From: Pigmentiphaga aceris | GTDB taxonomy: Bacteria > Pseudomonadota > Gammaproteobacteria > Burkholderiales > Burkholderiaceae_B | Direction of reading: 5' to 3' | Length of the DNA: 64,000 nucleotides | NCBI RefSeq assembly: GCF_008119665.1 | Contig: NZ_CP043046.1 | Span: 3,968,001 to 4,032,000 of the forward strand | In this document: one piece after another, positions 43,834-52,341 of the stretch | Position numbering within the stretch: the first letter of the stretch is position 1 | Layout: the number at the start of each line of letters is the position of its first letter | Notes under the pieces: model-generated | Database searches by the model: none | The model's input: the letters and a program-made list of their open reading frames with translations, nothing else | Told to the model about the DNA's origin: nothing | Translations under genes and position numbers: made by a program

Positions 43834-44490
43834 ATGTCTACATCTTTATTTGCTGCGTCTGTTCTGATCATCGGAGGCAGTCATCTGGCCACGCCGAACT
43901 ACCTGATTTCCTCGTTACACGACGCCCTCCAGGCCAAGGGGGCAACAGTCCACACCCTGGGAGTATGCGGCACCACACCCAGCGATTGGTTGAAGGAAAC
44001 GGCGGGTACTTGCGGAGGCGCTGAACGTGTGGGCAAAACCACGCCCACGGTGCTTGGTGCAAAAGCCGTCACGCAGCCGATCGGACAACTGATTTCCAAG
44101 GACAAGCCAGCGTTGGTGGTCGTCGTCATTGGCGACAACATTGCCGGCTATGGAAACCCGGGTTTCCCAAAGGCCTGGGCCTGGCAACAGGTAAGCAGCC
44201 TGACAAAGGCCATTGCCGCCACCAACACACCTTGCGTGTGGATCGGTCCTACCTGGGGCAACGAAGGCGGCCATTACAACCGAACCTTTCCCCGTGTGCA
44301 GATGGTTTCGAAGTTCCTGGAAACTGGCGTGGCACCGTGTCGCTATATCGATTCGCTGAAGCTATCGAAACAAGGCGAATGGCCTACGACCGACGGTCAA
44401 CACCTGACGGCGACGGGTTACCGACACTGGGGGGAAGCACTGGCTAAAGAAATCAGCGCTGTGCCTGCATCCGGGAAGGCCGTGCAATGA
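43834..44490 (+). CDS. SGNH/GDSL-type protein, WssF-like (copy 3, GGSH variant)
   Basis: A 218-residue paralogue opening the second cassette, 2 bases after the preceding stop. It is closest to copy 1 (SHLATPNYLISSLHDALQAKG, GVCGTTPSDWLKETAGTCGGAERVG, GDNIAGY, WIGPTWGNEGGHYNRTF). The Asp before the nucleophile is replaced: IIGGSH, with S16 retained. TTDGQHLTATGY supplies D187 and H190. The four Cys are conserved. Like the other copies it lacks a clear signal peptide. The stop overlaps the next gene (ATGA). Confidence 0.75.
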   Translation: MSTSLFAASVLIIGGSHLATPNYLISSLHDALQAKGATVHTLGVCGTTPSDWLKETAGTCGGAERVGKTTPTVLGAKAVTQPIGQLISKDKPALVVVVIGDNIAGYGNPGFPKAWAWQQVSSLTKAIAATNTPCVWIGPTWGNEGGHYNRTFPRVQMVSKFLETGVAPCRYIDSLKLSKQGEWPTTDGQHLTATGYRHWGEALAKEISAVPASGKAVQ

Positions 44491-45167
44491 CCAATTTCCG
44501 TTCGATATCGCGCGGCTTTGCTTCGTTGCTGCTCGCCATGATTTGCCTGGGTGCCAGCGCCCAACCCACCCGACTGTACCGCGCCGGACCAACAGCAGAC
44601 GCTTCATTCCTGCGCTTCGTGGACGGAACCGGTGGTGGCGTAACTGCCACTTCGGCGGCAGGCACAGTGGTTCTGACAGCTCAACAAGCCAGCACGGCAT
44701 TTACGCCTGTTGCGTCCAAATGGCAGGTCAAAGGCCAGGTGACAAAGAACGGCAAACAGGCGCACGTCGCGGTAGACGTCCAGCCAGGCGAGTTCGTGAC
44801 CGTGGTGGCTCTGCCTGGCTCTGCTGAAGGGTTGGCGTTGCAATTGCTTCGTGAGCAGCCCGACGATTTCAACGCAATCAAAGCATCGCTGGGATTTGCC
44901 AACCTGGCAGAAAAAGAATGCGAAGCAGCCGGTTTGAAGCTTGCAGGGCGTGACACGTTCCTCTTTGAGAAAGCAGATGCCAAGACCTTCTCGCGCCGAC
45001 TGCTTAATCCAGTCGATGTTTCCGTGCAACTGACATGTGGCGGCAAGCCGGTCGGTGCTGCACTGGCACTGGGTCAGCTAGAGGCGGGCGAGCGTTACAG
45101 CGTCCTTGCCATTCCCGACACAAAAGGACCGCGACTGATTTTTGCCCATGATTCGCTGACGCAGTGA
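44487..45167 (+). CDS. AlgF-like periplasmic O-acetylation protein, WssG-like (copy 2)
   Basis: A 226-residue exported protein with signal peptide MTNFRSISRGFASLLLAMICLGASA. The mature part begins QPTRLYRAGPTADASFLRFVDG and keeps the pattern of copy 1 (QPGEFVTVVALP, EQPDDFNAIKASLGFANL, NPVDVSVQLTCGGK, ALGQLEAGERYSVLAIP), but overall divergence is considerable, much more than expected for a recent duplication. It is coupled to the SGNH gene by a 4-base overlap. The 48-base gap to the MBOAT gene has no hairpin, unlike cassette 1. Confidence 0.8.
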   Translation: MTNFRSISRGFASLLLAMICLGASAQPTRLYRAGPTADASFLRFVDGTGGGVTATSAAGTVVLTAQQASTAFTPVASKWQVKGQVTKNGKQAHVAVDVQPGEFVTVVALPGSAEGLALQLLREQPDDFNAIKASLGFANLAEKECEAAGLKLAGRDTFLFEKADAKTFSRRLLNPVDVSVQLTCGGKPVGAALALGQLEAGERYSVLAIPDTKGPRLIFAHDSLTQ

Positions 45168-45215
45168 TCGTGACGCCGGATTGATTTCCCCTGGTTCTTT
45201 GACGGAACGCTCGAC

Positions 45216-46625
45216 ATGGTTTTTGCGTCGCTGGAATTTCTGACGCTGTTTCTGCCCGCGTTTCTGGTGCTGTACACGTGCACGCCCAAGACATGGCGAA
45301 ATACCGTGTTGATGCTGTCGAGCTGGGTCTTCTACGCCTGGTGGAGCCCTGCGTTCCTGACGATGTTGGTTGGCCTGACGGTATTGGCATGGTTGGGCGG
45401 CATGGCACTTGCACGTAGTTCGAGCCACAAAAAACGCGCCAAATACTTACTGGTGGCTTTACTGACCATCAACCTGGGTCTGCTGTGTTGGTACAAATAC
45501 GTGAACATCGTGGTTGCCCATCTCAACGAACTGATCGGATGGCTAGGCGCAACGCCGGTTCACTGGCAAAAAGTCGTGCTGCCGCTTGGCCTGTCATTCA
45601 TCGTATTGCAGGCAATATCGTATTTGGTGGATGTTTATCGCGGCACCATCAAGCCATCTCGCCATTTCATCGATTTCGCTGCCTACACGGCGATGTTCGG
45701 GCAGTTGATCGCCGGTCCCATCGTGCGTTATGCCTGGGTGGACAAAGATCTGGTCGACCGCAAATTGACGTGGCTGCAGTTCACCAACGGTGCACGCCGC
45801 TTCATGATCGGCATGTCGATGAAGGTATTGGTGGCAGACACGCTGGCACCCGTGGTGGATATCGCCTTCAGCCAAAGCAACCCCTCTTTCACCGATGCAT
45901 GGATTGGCTGCCTTGCCTTCAACCTGCAGCTGTTCTTCGACTTTGCAGGCTACAGCGCGATGGCTATCGGTCTTGGCCTCATGCTGGGCTTTCACTTCCC
46001 GGAAAATTTCAACAATCCCTATATTGCGCGCAACATCCAGGATTTCTGGCGTCGCTGGCACATGTCGCTGTCATCGTGGTTACGGGACTACTTGTACTTT
46101 CCGCTCGGCGGCAGTCGCAACGGCGAACTGCGCACCTATGTCAATCTGATGCTGACCATGGCCATTGCGGGGCTCTGGCATGGCAGCGATAGCTGGAATT
46201 TCCTGTTGTGGGGACTTGCGCACGGCGTTGCCCAATGCGCGCAGCGGTTATGGGAACGTCTCGGGTTGCCAGCCTGGCCAGCCATTCCCGCACACGTGTT
46301 CACCTTGCTGTTTGTGTGCCTGACCAGGACCGTGTTCCGAGCACCGGATTGGAGTACCGCCTCGACGATGTATGCCGCACAGTTCGGATTCAGTGACTTT
46401 GCACTGGGTGATCCCTTACGCTTGGAATTGCGTTGGGTGCATGCGCTGGCTGCGTCAATAGGCGTTGCAGCCATCTTGTTCCCGGTGCTGCGCCAACGTT
46501 GGGAATTTGCAGGCAGGCCCAGTGCTTCAGCCCTGGGCTATGTATGGCCAGCAGTAGGCTTTTTGCTGGCTTTTTCACTGATCGCCAGCCGTGGCGCAGT
46601 CCCTTTCCTTTACTTCCAATTCTGA
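45216..46625 (+). CDS. MBOAT acyltransferase, WssH/AlgI-like (copy 2)
   Basis: A 469-residue paralogue of 41256-42662. The first 17 residues are identical (MVFASLEFLTLFLPAFL), and the shared core includes LPLGLSFIVLQAISYLVDVYRG, FDFAGYSAMAIGLGLMLGFHFPENFNNPYIA, DFWRRWHMSLSSWLRDYLYFPLGGSR and GLWHGSDSWNF with catalytic H322. Differences cluster in the loop after residue 60 and the last third. The codons are less GC-rich than in copy 1 (28 of 60 G/C at 45601-45660 against 38 of 60 at 41641-41700). Confidence 0.93.
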   Translation: MVFASLEFLTLFLPAFLVLYTCTPKTWRNTVLMLSSWVFYAWWSPAFLTMLVGLTVLAWLGGMALARSSSHKKRAKYLLVALLTINLGLLCWYKYVNIVVAHLNELIGWLGATPVHWQKVVLPLGLSFIVLQAISYLVDVYRGTIKPSRHFIDFAAYTAMFGQLIAGPIVRYAWVDKDLVDRKLTWLQFTNGARRFMIGMSMKVLVADTLAPVVDIAFSQSNPSFTDAWIGCLAFNLQLFFDFAGYSAMAIGLGLMLGFHFPENFNNPYIARNIQDFWRRWHMSLSSWLRDYLYFPLGGSRNGELRTYVNLMLTMAIAGLWHGSDSWNFLLWGLAHGVAQCAQRLWERLGLPAWPAIPAHVFTLLFVCLTRTVFRAPDWSTASTMYAAQFGFSDFALGDPLRLELRWVHALAASIGVAAILFPVLRQRWEFAGRPSASALGYVWPAVGFLLAFSLIASRGAVPFLYFQF

Positions 46626-46632
46626 GGCTGCC

Positions 46633-47820
46633 GTGACGCAACCCTCCGCGCCGCTGAACGTACCGCTCACCTCCGCCACAGCCACTGTTGCCAACAGCCG
46701 CCTGGCTGGCATCAGCCTGCTGGTCTTCATTGCAGCCGGACTGCTCACGGTGATCTGCGCAGTTATCTGGGGCGGTGTGTCGCTCACCAAGCCACCCGTC
46801 ACCTGGAGCGCTTTCCTGGACGGCAAGACCACCAAACAGATCGCCGATTCGCTGGCCGATACCCCCATGCCCCAGGCTGCCGCCAAGCTGGAACGCGGCT
46901 TGTCGTGGCTGGCGATTGGCGACCTTGGCCCACGTGTTCGCCAAGGCTGCGCGCGCTGGCTGTTCCTGAGCGACGAGCTGACGGTCTATCGCAACGCCGA
47001 AGCCAATGCGCTGGCGCGTGCCGCTGAACTGGCGCAAGTGAAGAATCGCCTGGCAAGCCAGGGCATCGAACTGCTGGTGGTAGTTGTGCCCGACAAGACA
47101 CGCATCGCCGATCAACTGCTGTGCGGCCTGCGCCGGCCGGCGGCGTTCGAGCATCGTGTCGACAACTGGATCAAGGCCTTGCCCGGCGTGAACGTGCTGT
47201 CATTGGCGGGCGACATGCAAGACCCTCAGGAACGCTACTTCCTGCGTACCGACACGCACTGGAACGAGAAAGGGGCTGCCACCGCCGCCAATGCAATTGC
47301 CCAACGCCTGCGTGAACCGGGTGGCTTTGAGCTACCAACCCCCACCTTGCATATGCGCACCGAAGTCAGCGCCGTCGTCCGACGCCCCGGCGACCTGGTG
47401 CGCCTGGCCGGCATCGACTGGTTGCCCGAAGGCTTGCAGCCGCCTGCCGACATGATGCGGCCCACGCGTTTCATCGAAATCGGTGGCGCAGGCAGTGGCG
47501 CTACTGACCCGGCGGCCAAGACCGGCGACACCGGCGACGACCTGTTTGGCGACACTGGATTGCCAAGCATTGCAGTGCTGGGCACCTCGTTCTCGCGCAA
47601 CGCCAGCTTCATCCCCTTCCTGGAAACGGCGCTTGGCACACGGGTGGGCAACTTCGCCCGCGACGGTGGTGAATTCGCAGGGGCCGCCCATGCGTATTTC
47701 AACAGCGCCTCGTTCAAGGACACCCCGCCCAAACTGGTGATCTGGGAAATCCCGGAACGTTCCTTGCAACGTCCGCTGGCTGGCGAGCCGGCCATCTGGC
47801 CGGCAGTTGCCAGCAAATAA
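46633..47820 (+). CDS. AlgJ/AlgX-like acetyltransferase, WssI-like (copy 2)
   Basis: A 395-residue protein. GTG 46633 is chosen because GAGG lies 6 bases upstream; an in-frame GTG at 46591 would overlap the MBOAT gene. An N-terminal helix (LAGISLLVFIAAGLLTVICAVIW) anchors a periplasmic SGNH-like domain with RTDTHWN (D207, H209) and GTSFSR (S319). GCARWLFLSDELTVY and PPKLVIWEIPERSLQRP match copy 1. Its DNA is GC-rich like the bcs genes (38 of 60 at 47581-47640), so it may be the original partner of the first MBOAT gene. It is the last gene of the cellulose locus. Confidence 0.85.
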   Translation: MTQPSAPLNVPLTSATATVANSRLAGISLLVFIAAGLLTVICAVIWGGVSLTKPPVTWSAFLDGKTTKQIADSLADTPMPQAAAKLERGLSWLAIGDLGPRVRQGCARWLFLSDELTVYRNAEANALARAAELAQVKNRLASQGIELLVVVVPDKTRIADQLLCGLRRPAAFEHRVDNWIKALPGVNVLSLAGDMQDPQERYFLRTDTHWNEKGAATAANAIAQRLREPGGFELPTPTLHMRTEVSAVVRRPGDLVRLAGIDWLPEGLQPPADMMRPTRFIEIGGAGSGATDPAAKTGDTGDDLFGDTGLPSIAVLGTSFSRNASFIPFLETALGTRVGNFARDGGEFAGAAHAYFNSASFKDTPPKLVIWEIPERSLQRPLAGEPAIWPAVASK

Positions 47821-47878
47821 TCGGGATGGTGGGTACGTTCCCGCACATATAAATTCACATATTTGCTGCACGACCACG

Positions 47879-47898
47879 CGCCTGGCGATCGCCAGGCG
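47879..47898 (+). terminator. Palindromic hairpin after the cellulose locus
   Basis: CGCCTGGCGATCGCCAGGCG is a perfect 20-base palindrome in the 283-base gap before the chemotaxis gene. There is no T-run, so it is a candidate terminator or mRNA end. The rest of the gap shows no clear promoter, and no sigma-28 consensus could be recognised. Confidence 0.5.
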
Positions 47899-48103
47899 TA
47901 TGCTTGCATCCGCAGGCAATTTGGCACCAGCGCCCTGCAGCGCATGGCCCACATCGCACCAGCCCCCCGCACGCCCCTTACGTTTTGCCGTCGTCGCATC
48001 TTGAATAGATGACGCGCGGCCGCACCTGCACGCTTTGGCAGGGCCGCTCAGCCACCCGGCAAGCGCCCGACCCGGCAGCTATCCGCACCCAACAGGCCCT
48101 TCT

Positions 48104-49738
48104 ATGTCTACCCCCTTGACCATCTCCCAACGCCTGGCGCTGGGCTTCGGGCTCGTGCTGTCCTTGATGATTCTGATTGCGCTGATCGGCATCCAACGCG
48201 TCGGTTTGATCGACGACACCCTGCAAAGCGTCAGCCAGGGCGCAAGCCCCAAGCAGCGTCGGGCCATCAACTTCCGCGGCAGTGTTCACGACCGGGCGAT
48301 TGCCGTGCGCGACGTCGTGCTTGCTCGTGACGAGGCATCACTGAATGGCTACCTGCAGACCATTCAGCGCCTGGAAACCTTCTACCAGGAATCTGCCGGG
48401 CCGCTTGACCGCCTGATGGCCGCTGACGCCACGCCTGCCGAGCGCACCATGCTGGCCGACATCAAAGCCATTGAAACCACCACGCTCGGCGTCACCAAAC
48501 AGTTGATCAGCATGCGCCAGACAGGCGACACAGCCGGCGCACAAGCCCTGCTGTCCCGCGAGGTATCGCCCGCCTACACAGAATGGCTGAAGCGCATCAA
48601 CGCCTTCATCGACTATCAGGAAAATGCGGCCAATACCGACCTGGCACTGGTGCGCGACACAGCAGGGGGGTTTCGTTCGCTGATCATCATCGCCACCGCG
48701 CTGGCCGCACTGCTGAGCGTTGCCGTGTCGATGATGATCATCCGCAAGATGCGTTCGACGCTTGGTGCCGAGCCCCATGAAGTAGCCGAGGTCATCAAAC
48801 GCCTGGCCGATGGCGACCTGAAACAACGCATCGACACCCGCTATCCGGGCAGTGTCATGGGCGCAGTCAAGGACATGGTTGCGCGCCTGAGCGACACCAT
48901 CACCCAGGTACGTACCGCTGCCGCAGAACTGAGCCAATCGTCGGCACAGCTGCTGTCTACCTCGGCCAACAACCACCAGCAGTTGCAGGTGCAATCGCGC
49001 GAAGCAGAACAGATGGCCCTGGCCGTCAACCAGATGGCCACTACGGTGAACGAAGTCGCCACCTACGCCGACAATGCGGCGTCCGCGACCCGCAACGCCG
49101 ACAGCGAAGTCGTCACGGGCAATCGTGTGGTGGAAGAAACCGCCAGGGCCATTCAGAATCTGGCGCACATCCTGGAAGGCACGCTGGGCACCGTGCAACA
49201 GGTGTCCACCGACAGCGAAAGCATCGAAAAAATCATGGAAGTGATCACCGGCATTGCGTCGCAGACCAACCTGCTGGCCCTGAACGCCGCCATCGAAGCC
49301 GCCCGCGCCGGTGAAGAAGGCCGAGGCTTTGCGGTGGTGGCTGACGAAGTCCGTTCGCTGGCATCACGCACCCAGGACTCGGCGCGTGAAATCAGCGCCA
49401 TGATCACCAAGCTGCAACAAGGTGCCGGCAAAGCCGCCGACGCCATGAAAAGCAGCAGCCTGCTCGCACAGGAAACCGTTGAACAGACCCGCGTCGCCGA
49501 AGGTGCCCTGAGCACCATCCGCCGCGAAGTCGGTGCCATCAACGACATGAACGCGCAGATCGCCAACGCATCCGGCCAGCAAAGCCTGGTGGCCGATGAA
49601 GTGAACAAGAACATCAGCCGCATTCGTGACGCCACCGTAGAGACGTCCGCAGGATCGGATCAGGTGGCAGCGTCCAGCCGCGAACTGTCGGCACTGGCCG
49701 GCAAACTGACGGAAAAAGTGAGCTTCTTCACGGTGTGA
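48104..49738 (+). CDS. Methyl-accepting chemotaxis protein
   Basis: A 544-residue chemoreceptor. Helix 1 ([20 protein letters not shown], about 12-32) and helix 2 ([21 protein letters not shown], about 190-212) flank a periplasmic four-helix-bundle sensor of about 155 residues, the 4HB_MCP type. A HAMP linker ([20 protein letters not shown]) leads to the cytoplasmic coiled coil with the conserved tip [36 protein letters not shown]. The C-terminus ends EKVSFFTV without a CheR/CheB pentapeptide. The ligand is unknown. Its place after the cellulose genes may be coincidental. Confidence 0.93.
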   Translation: MSTPLTISQRLALGFGLVLSLMILIALIGIQRVGLIDDTLQSVSQGASPKQRRAINFRGSVHDRAIAVRDVVLARDEASLNGYLQTIQRLETFYQESAGPLDRLMAADATPAERTMLADIKAIETTTLGVTKQLISMRQTGDTAGAQALLSREVSPAYTEWLKRINAFIDYQENAANTDLALVRDTAGGFRSLIIIATALAALLSVAVSMMIIRKMRSTLGAEPHEVAEVIKRLADGDLKQRIDTRYPGSVMGAVKDMVARLSDTITQVRTAAAELSQSSAQLLSTSANNHQQLQVQSREAEQMALAVNQMATTVNEVATYADNAASATRNADSEVVTGNRVVEETARAIQNLAHILEGTLGTVQQVSTDSESIEKIMEVITGIASQTNLLALNAAIEAARAGEEGRGFAVVADEVRSLASRTQDSAREISAMITKLQQGAGKAADAMKSSSLLAQETVEQTRVAEGALSTIRREVGAINDMNAQIANASGQQSLVADEVNKNISRIRDATVETSAGSDQVAASSRELSALAGKLTEKVSFFTV

Positions 49739-49781
49739 GAATGAGAGGCGTGACACGGTGGCGTGGGCCACCCGCCCCGCC

Positions 49782-49839
49782 GTCAGGCGTATATCGGTGA
49801 CTGATTGCTTGTGCATTAGCAGATCGATACACGCCTGAC
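49782..49839. promoter_or_regulatory. Long inverted repeat upstream of the EcsC-family gene
   Basis: GTCAGGCGTATATCG (49782-49796) and CGATACACGCCTGAC (49825-49839) are complementary except at one position and enclose 28 bases. The spacing is compatible with either a regulator site or a terminator-like stem after the chemotaxis gene. Confidence 0.45.
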
Positions 49840-49909
49840 AGACGCCTGGCACCAGCACAGGCGACAATCTTCGCAGGCCCTGTTTTTCCCGGCCGTTCTG
49901 GAGATCGCC

Positions 49910-50692
49910 ATGCCCCTCGCCCCCTCAGACCTGCAAGCCTTGCGTCAGGCCAAGATTCTGCTTGAGCATCCCGGCCTTGCCGCCAAGGCCAGCAACCTGC
50001 TGGGGTCGCCAATCGAGAAAGGCTTGGCCATGCTGCCCGGCCAGTGGGCCGACAAAGTGGGCGATGCCACCCGCAAAGCCATCGAAGTTGCCCTGTCCAC
50101 GGCGCTGCGCACCATGGACGCCGACACCCCGAAAGCGCCCTCGAACTGGTGGCACAAAAGCGCAGTATTTGCCTCGGGAGCCGTAGGCGGTGCCTTCGGC
50201 GTGCCCGCGCTGGCAGTGGAATTGCCGGTATCCACAACCATCATCATGCGATCAATTGCAGACATTGCGCGCAGCGAAGGCGAAGACCTGAGTTCGCATA
50301 ATGTGCGCCTGCAATGTGTGCAGGTGCTGGCATTGGGCGGAGCCGCCAAGCACGACGACGCCGCGGAAACGGGCTACTTCGCCGCCCGCGCTGCGCTGTC
50401 GGAAGCCATCACCGCTGCCGCCAAACATCTGGCGGCAGGTGGTTTGAACAGCAAGATGGCCCCGCCGCTGATCCGATTGATCACGGATATTGCGGCGCGC
50501 TTCTCGATCGTGGTGACCGAGAAAGCCGCCGCCCAGGCAATTCCACTGGTGGGTGCAGCAGGCGGTGCGCTGATCAACACCTTGTTCATCAGCCATTTCC
50601 AGGACATGGCACGCGGGCATTTCACGGTGCGACGCCTGGAAAGGCTGTACGGGCCGGAACGGGTGAAAGAGGCGTATGCGGCGTTGGAATGA
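49910..50692 (+). CDS. EcsC-family protein
   Basis: A 260-residue protein of the EcsC family. The pattern includes KGLAMLPGQWADKVGDATRKAIEVALSTALRTM, then GAVGGAFGVPALAVELPVSTTIIMRSIADIARSEGEDL, and AIPLVGAAGGALINTLFISHFQDMARGHFTVRRLER near the C-terminus, the typical Gly-rich amphipathic helices. EcsC was named from a Bacillus ABC-transporter operon, but its molecular role is unsettled. It is monocistronic here: the flanking genes are a chemoreceptor upstream and a convergent toxin gene downstream. Confidence 0.88.
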   Translation: MPLAPSDLQALRQAKILLEHPGLAAKASNLLGSPIEKGLAMLPGQWADKVGDATRKAIEVALSTALRTMDADTPKAPSNWWHKSAVFASGAVGGAFGVPALAVELPVSTTIIMRSIADIARSEGEDLSSHNVRLQCVQVLALGGAAKHDDAAETGYFAARAALSEAITAAAKHLAAGGLNSKMAPPLIRLITDIAARFSIVVTEKAAAQAIPLVGAAGGALINTLFISHFQDMARGHFTVRRLERLYGPERVKEAYAALE

Positions 50693-50830
50693 TTGCCCGT
50701 AAGCCATTTCAGACAAGCAAATTCACGACCTAGAAGCGTGAGTGGCTCAGACGGCGTCTTGTGCTTAGCCTGAACTCAGTACACCCATGGAAGCACCCAG
50801 TGCTGCCAATGGCCGAGTGCTGTCACGAAA

Positions 50831-51436
50831 TCAGGGACCGATGGTCACAATCCCCAGCCTGTTCTTGGCCTGGGTCAGCCCTGATGCAGCTGCCAGTGGT
50901 GTATAGGTAGGCGTACCAAACTTCGCTTTTGCTCTGTCGAACAGAACGATCGCTCGTTTATCGTTGAGCTGCTTGGAGATAAATATAAAGCCATCGACAT
51001 TAGCCGGATGCGCGTTGACCGCTTCGCTCCAGCGCTGAGTCATGTCGTAAGGATATTCGGCAGACAGGCTATTGTCCCCACCGATGCGCTTGAGGTGCTG
51101 GCCGGTGAGATCAGCCAGCCTCAGCATGCCCTTGTCGGCACCCATCGCAAAAGTCACTAGATAACGTACGTCGATATCTTCCTGCCGAATCTTGAACACG
51201 CCATTTTCCGGCAGCTCATCGTGCAACACTGTTTCTGCGATAGCGGTGTCCAACTGAGTGCCGCAATAACACGTCCCGAACCCCTTTTTCGGATCATCAA
51301 ATCGGTTAGCAGCATGCTTACCAAAATAGGGTTCCCCACTGTTGCGTCGACCAATTCTCTTCAGCTTCGTCACAGAGAATTCTCTGACATGCAAAGGCAG
51401 CTCGGAGAAATTGGCCGCAGGTGCTTGAAGTGGCAC
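50831..51436 (-). CDS. RES-domain toxin (NAD+-degrading type)
   Basis: A 201-residue RES-family protein. The defining segments are RRNSGEPYFGKHAANRFDDP and KGFGTCYCGTQLDTAIAETVLHDE (Arg, Tyr and Glu of the RES fold). Characterised RES toxins deplete cellular NAD+ by phosphorolysis or hydrolysis. It starts at GTG on the complement, 5 bases after the antitoxin stop codon, with GAGG upstream, so it is translationally coupled to its antitoxin. The C-terminal part (DGFIFISKQLNDKRAIVLFDRA) matches the family ending. It is complete. Confidence 0.87.
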   Translation of the reverse strand: MPLQAPAANFSELPLHVREFSVTKLKRIGRRNSGEPYFGKHAANRFDDPKKGFGTCYCGTQLDTAIAETVLHDELPENGVFKIRQEDIDVRYLVTFAMGADKGMLRLADLTGQHLKRIGGDNSLSAEYPYDMTQRWSEAVNAHPANVDGFIFISKQLNDKRAIVLFDRAKAKFGTPTYTPLAAASGLTQAKNRLGIVTIGP

Positions 51437-51441
51437 GACAG

Positions 51442-52104
51442 TCAGGCCTCCGTCGATACTTCAGCGAAAGCGGCAGCGACATCCTTGACCTTGGCAAAAC
51501 GGCCATCAGCCAGTGCGTCCAAGGGCGTACTGCCCCCCAGAGAGCCTTTGCGTGTCAGGAAAAACTGAAGCTTGGCACCGCCCGGCAGATCGCCAAGCAC
51601 CTTGGTGACCGCCTCCAGGTGGCTGCGGTCGTAACGCGCATCACCGTAGAACGCAGGGAAATAACGCTCTGCCTGATGTGTCAGATAAAACACGCGATGG
51701 GTTTTCGCAGCCTTCCACACCGCCTGCCGGCTGGCCCATCCCATCAAGCGCTGAAACTCGACAGGCGTCAACAACTGGCCTTTTTCGATCATGGCCTCGG
51801 TGGTGTCCAGAACCAGTGCAGCAGTCACCTGTTTGGCAGCAGGCTTGGCAGTGACCGAAGTCTGCACCCGGTTAGGCACCGATTGAACGTCAGCCGTCGC
51901 GATCCGCAGAGTTTTGAGTGTTTTTTCCAGTTCGTTCAGAACGACCACCAACTCACGGCGAGCACGTGGCTTCAAGCCCTTACTATCGGCCGGTGGTGTG
52001 CTGGCAATACGTACGGCTTGCTTGTTGACCTCACGAATGTGGTGAACCAAGGACGGAATATCAATCTCATTCTTTGCACGGGTACGGACGGCAGCGGTGG
52101 ACAT
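51442..52104 (-). CDS. RES-partner antitoxin (Xre/MbcA/ParS-like)
   Basis: A 220-residue protein. The C-terminal half has LTPVEFQRLMGWASRQAVWKAAKTHRVFYL, a helix-turn-helix-like segment, followed by LPGGAKLQFFLTRKGSLGGSTPLDALADGRFAKVKDVAAAFAEV, the toxin-binding antitoxin module. An N-terminal region of about 100 residues is longer than in compact Xre antitoxins. ATG at 52104 (complement) is used because AGGAG lies 6 bases upstream; a TTG two codons earlier is less likely. It neutralises the downstream RES toxin and probably represses the operon through the dyad at 52130-52153. Confidence 0.82.
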   Translation of the reverse strand: MSTAAVRTRAKNEIDIPSLVHHIREVNKQAVRIASTPPADSKGLKPRARRELVVVLNELEKTLKTLRIATADVQSVPNRVQTSVTAKPAAKQVTAALVLDTTEAMIEKGQLLTPVEFQRLMGWASRQAVWKAAKTHRVFYLTHQAERYFPAFYGDARYDRSHLEAVTKVLGDLPGGAKLQFFLTRKGSLGGSTPLDALADGRFAKVKDVAAAFAEVSTEA

Positions 52105-52129
52105 CAGCAACTCCTGGTGACGCTTTCCA

Positions 52130-52178
52130 TGGTTTATCGCATTCCGTAAACCACGTCAACCCGGTCAACTCCGTCAAC
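52130..52178 (-). promoter_or_regulatory. Toxin-antitoxin promoter region: operator dyad and 9-bp direct repeats
   Basis: TGGTTTA (52130-52136) and TAAACCA (52147-52153) form a perfect dyad with a 10-bp spacer just upstream of the antitoxin start. Beyond it GTCAAC occurs at 52155, 52164 and 52173, an exact 9-bp period; on the coding strand these read GTTGAC and could supply alternative -35 boxes. The layout fits autoregulation. The 231-base gap to the phosphatase gene shows nothing else convincing. Confidence 0.6.
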
Positions 52179-52341
52179 TGAACAATCAACCATCATCGTC
52201 GCAGCAGACGGCACAAATCATTGGCGCTCTTGGCTGTAAACCGCTGCGTGCGAAAGCATCACAGCCCGATCTTGTCATTGAACTATTCGGGCTGTGTCAT
52301 CGCTACCTTCAGCGGCTAGACCTGGCGGGTAGACCTGGTGC

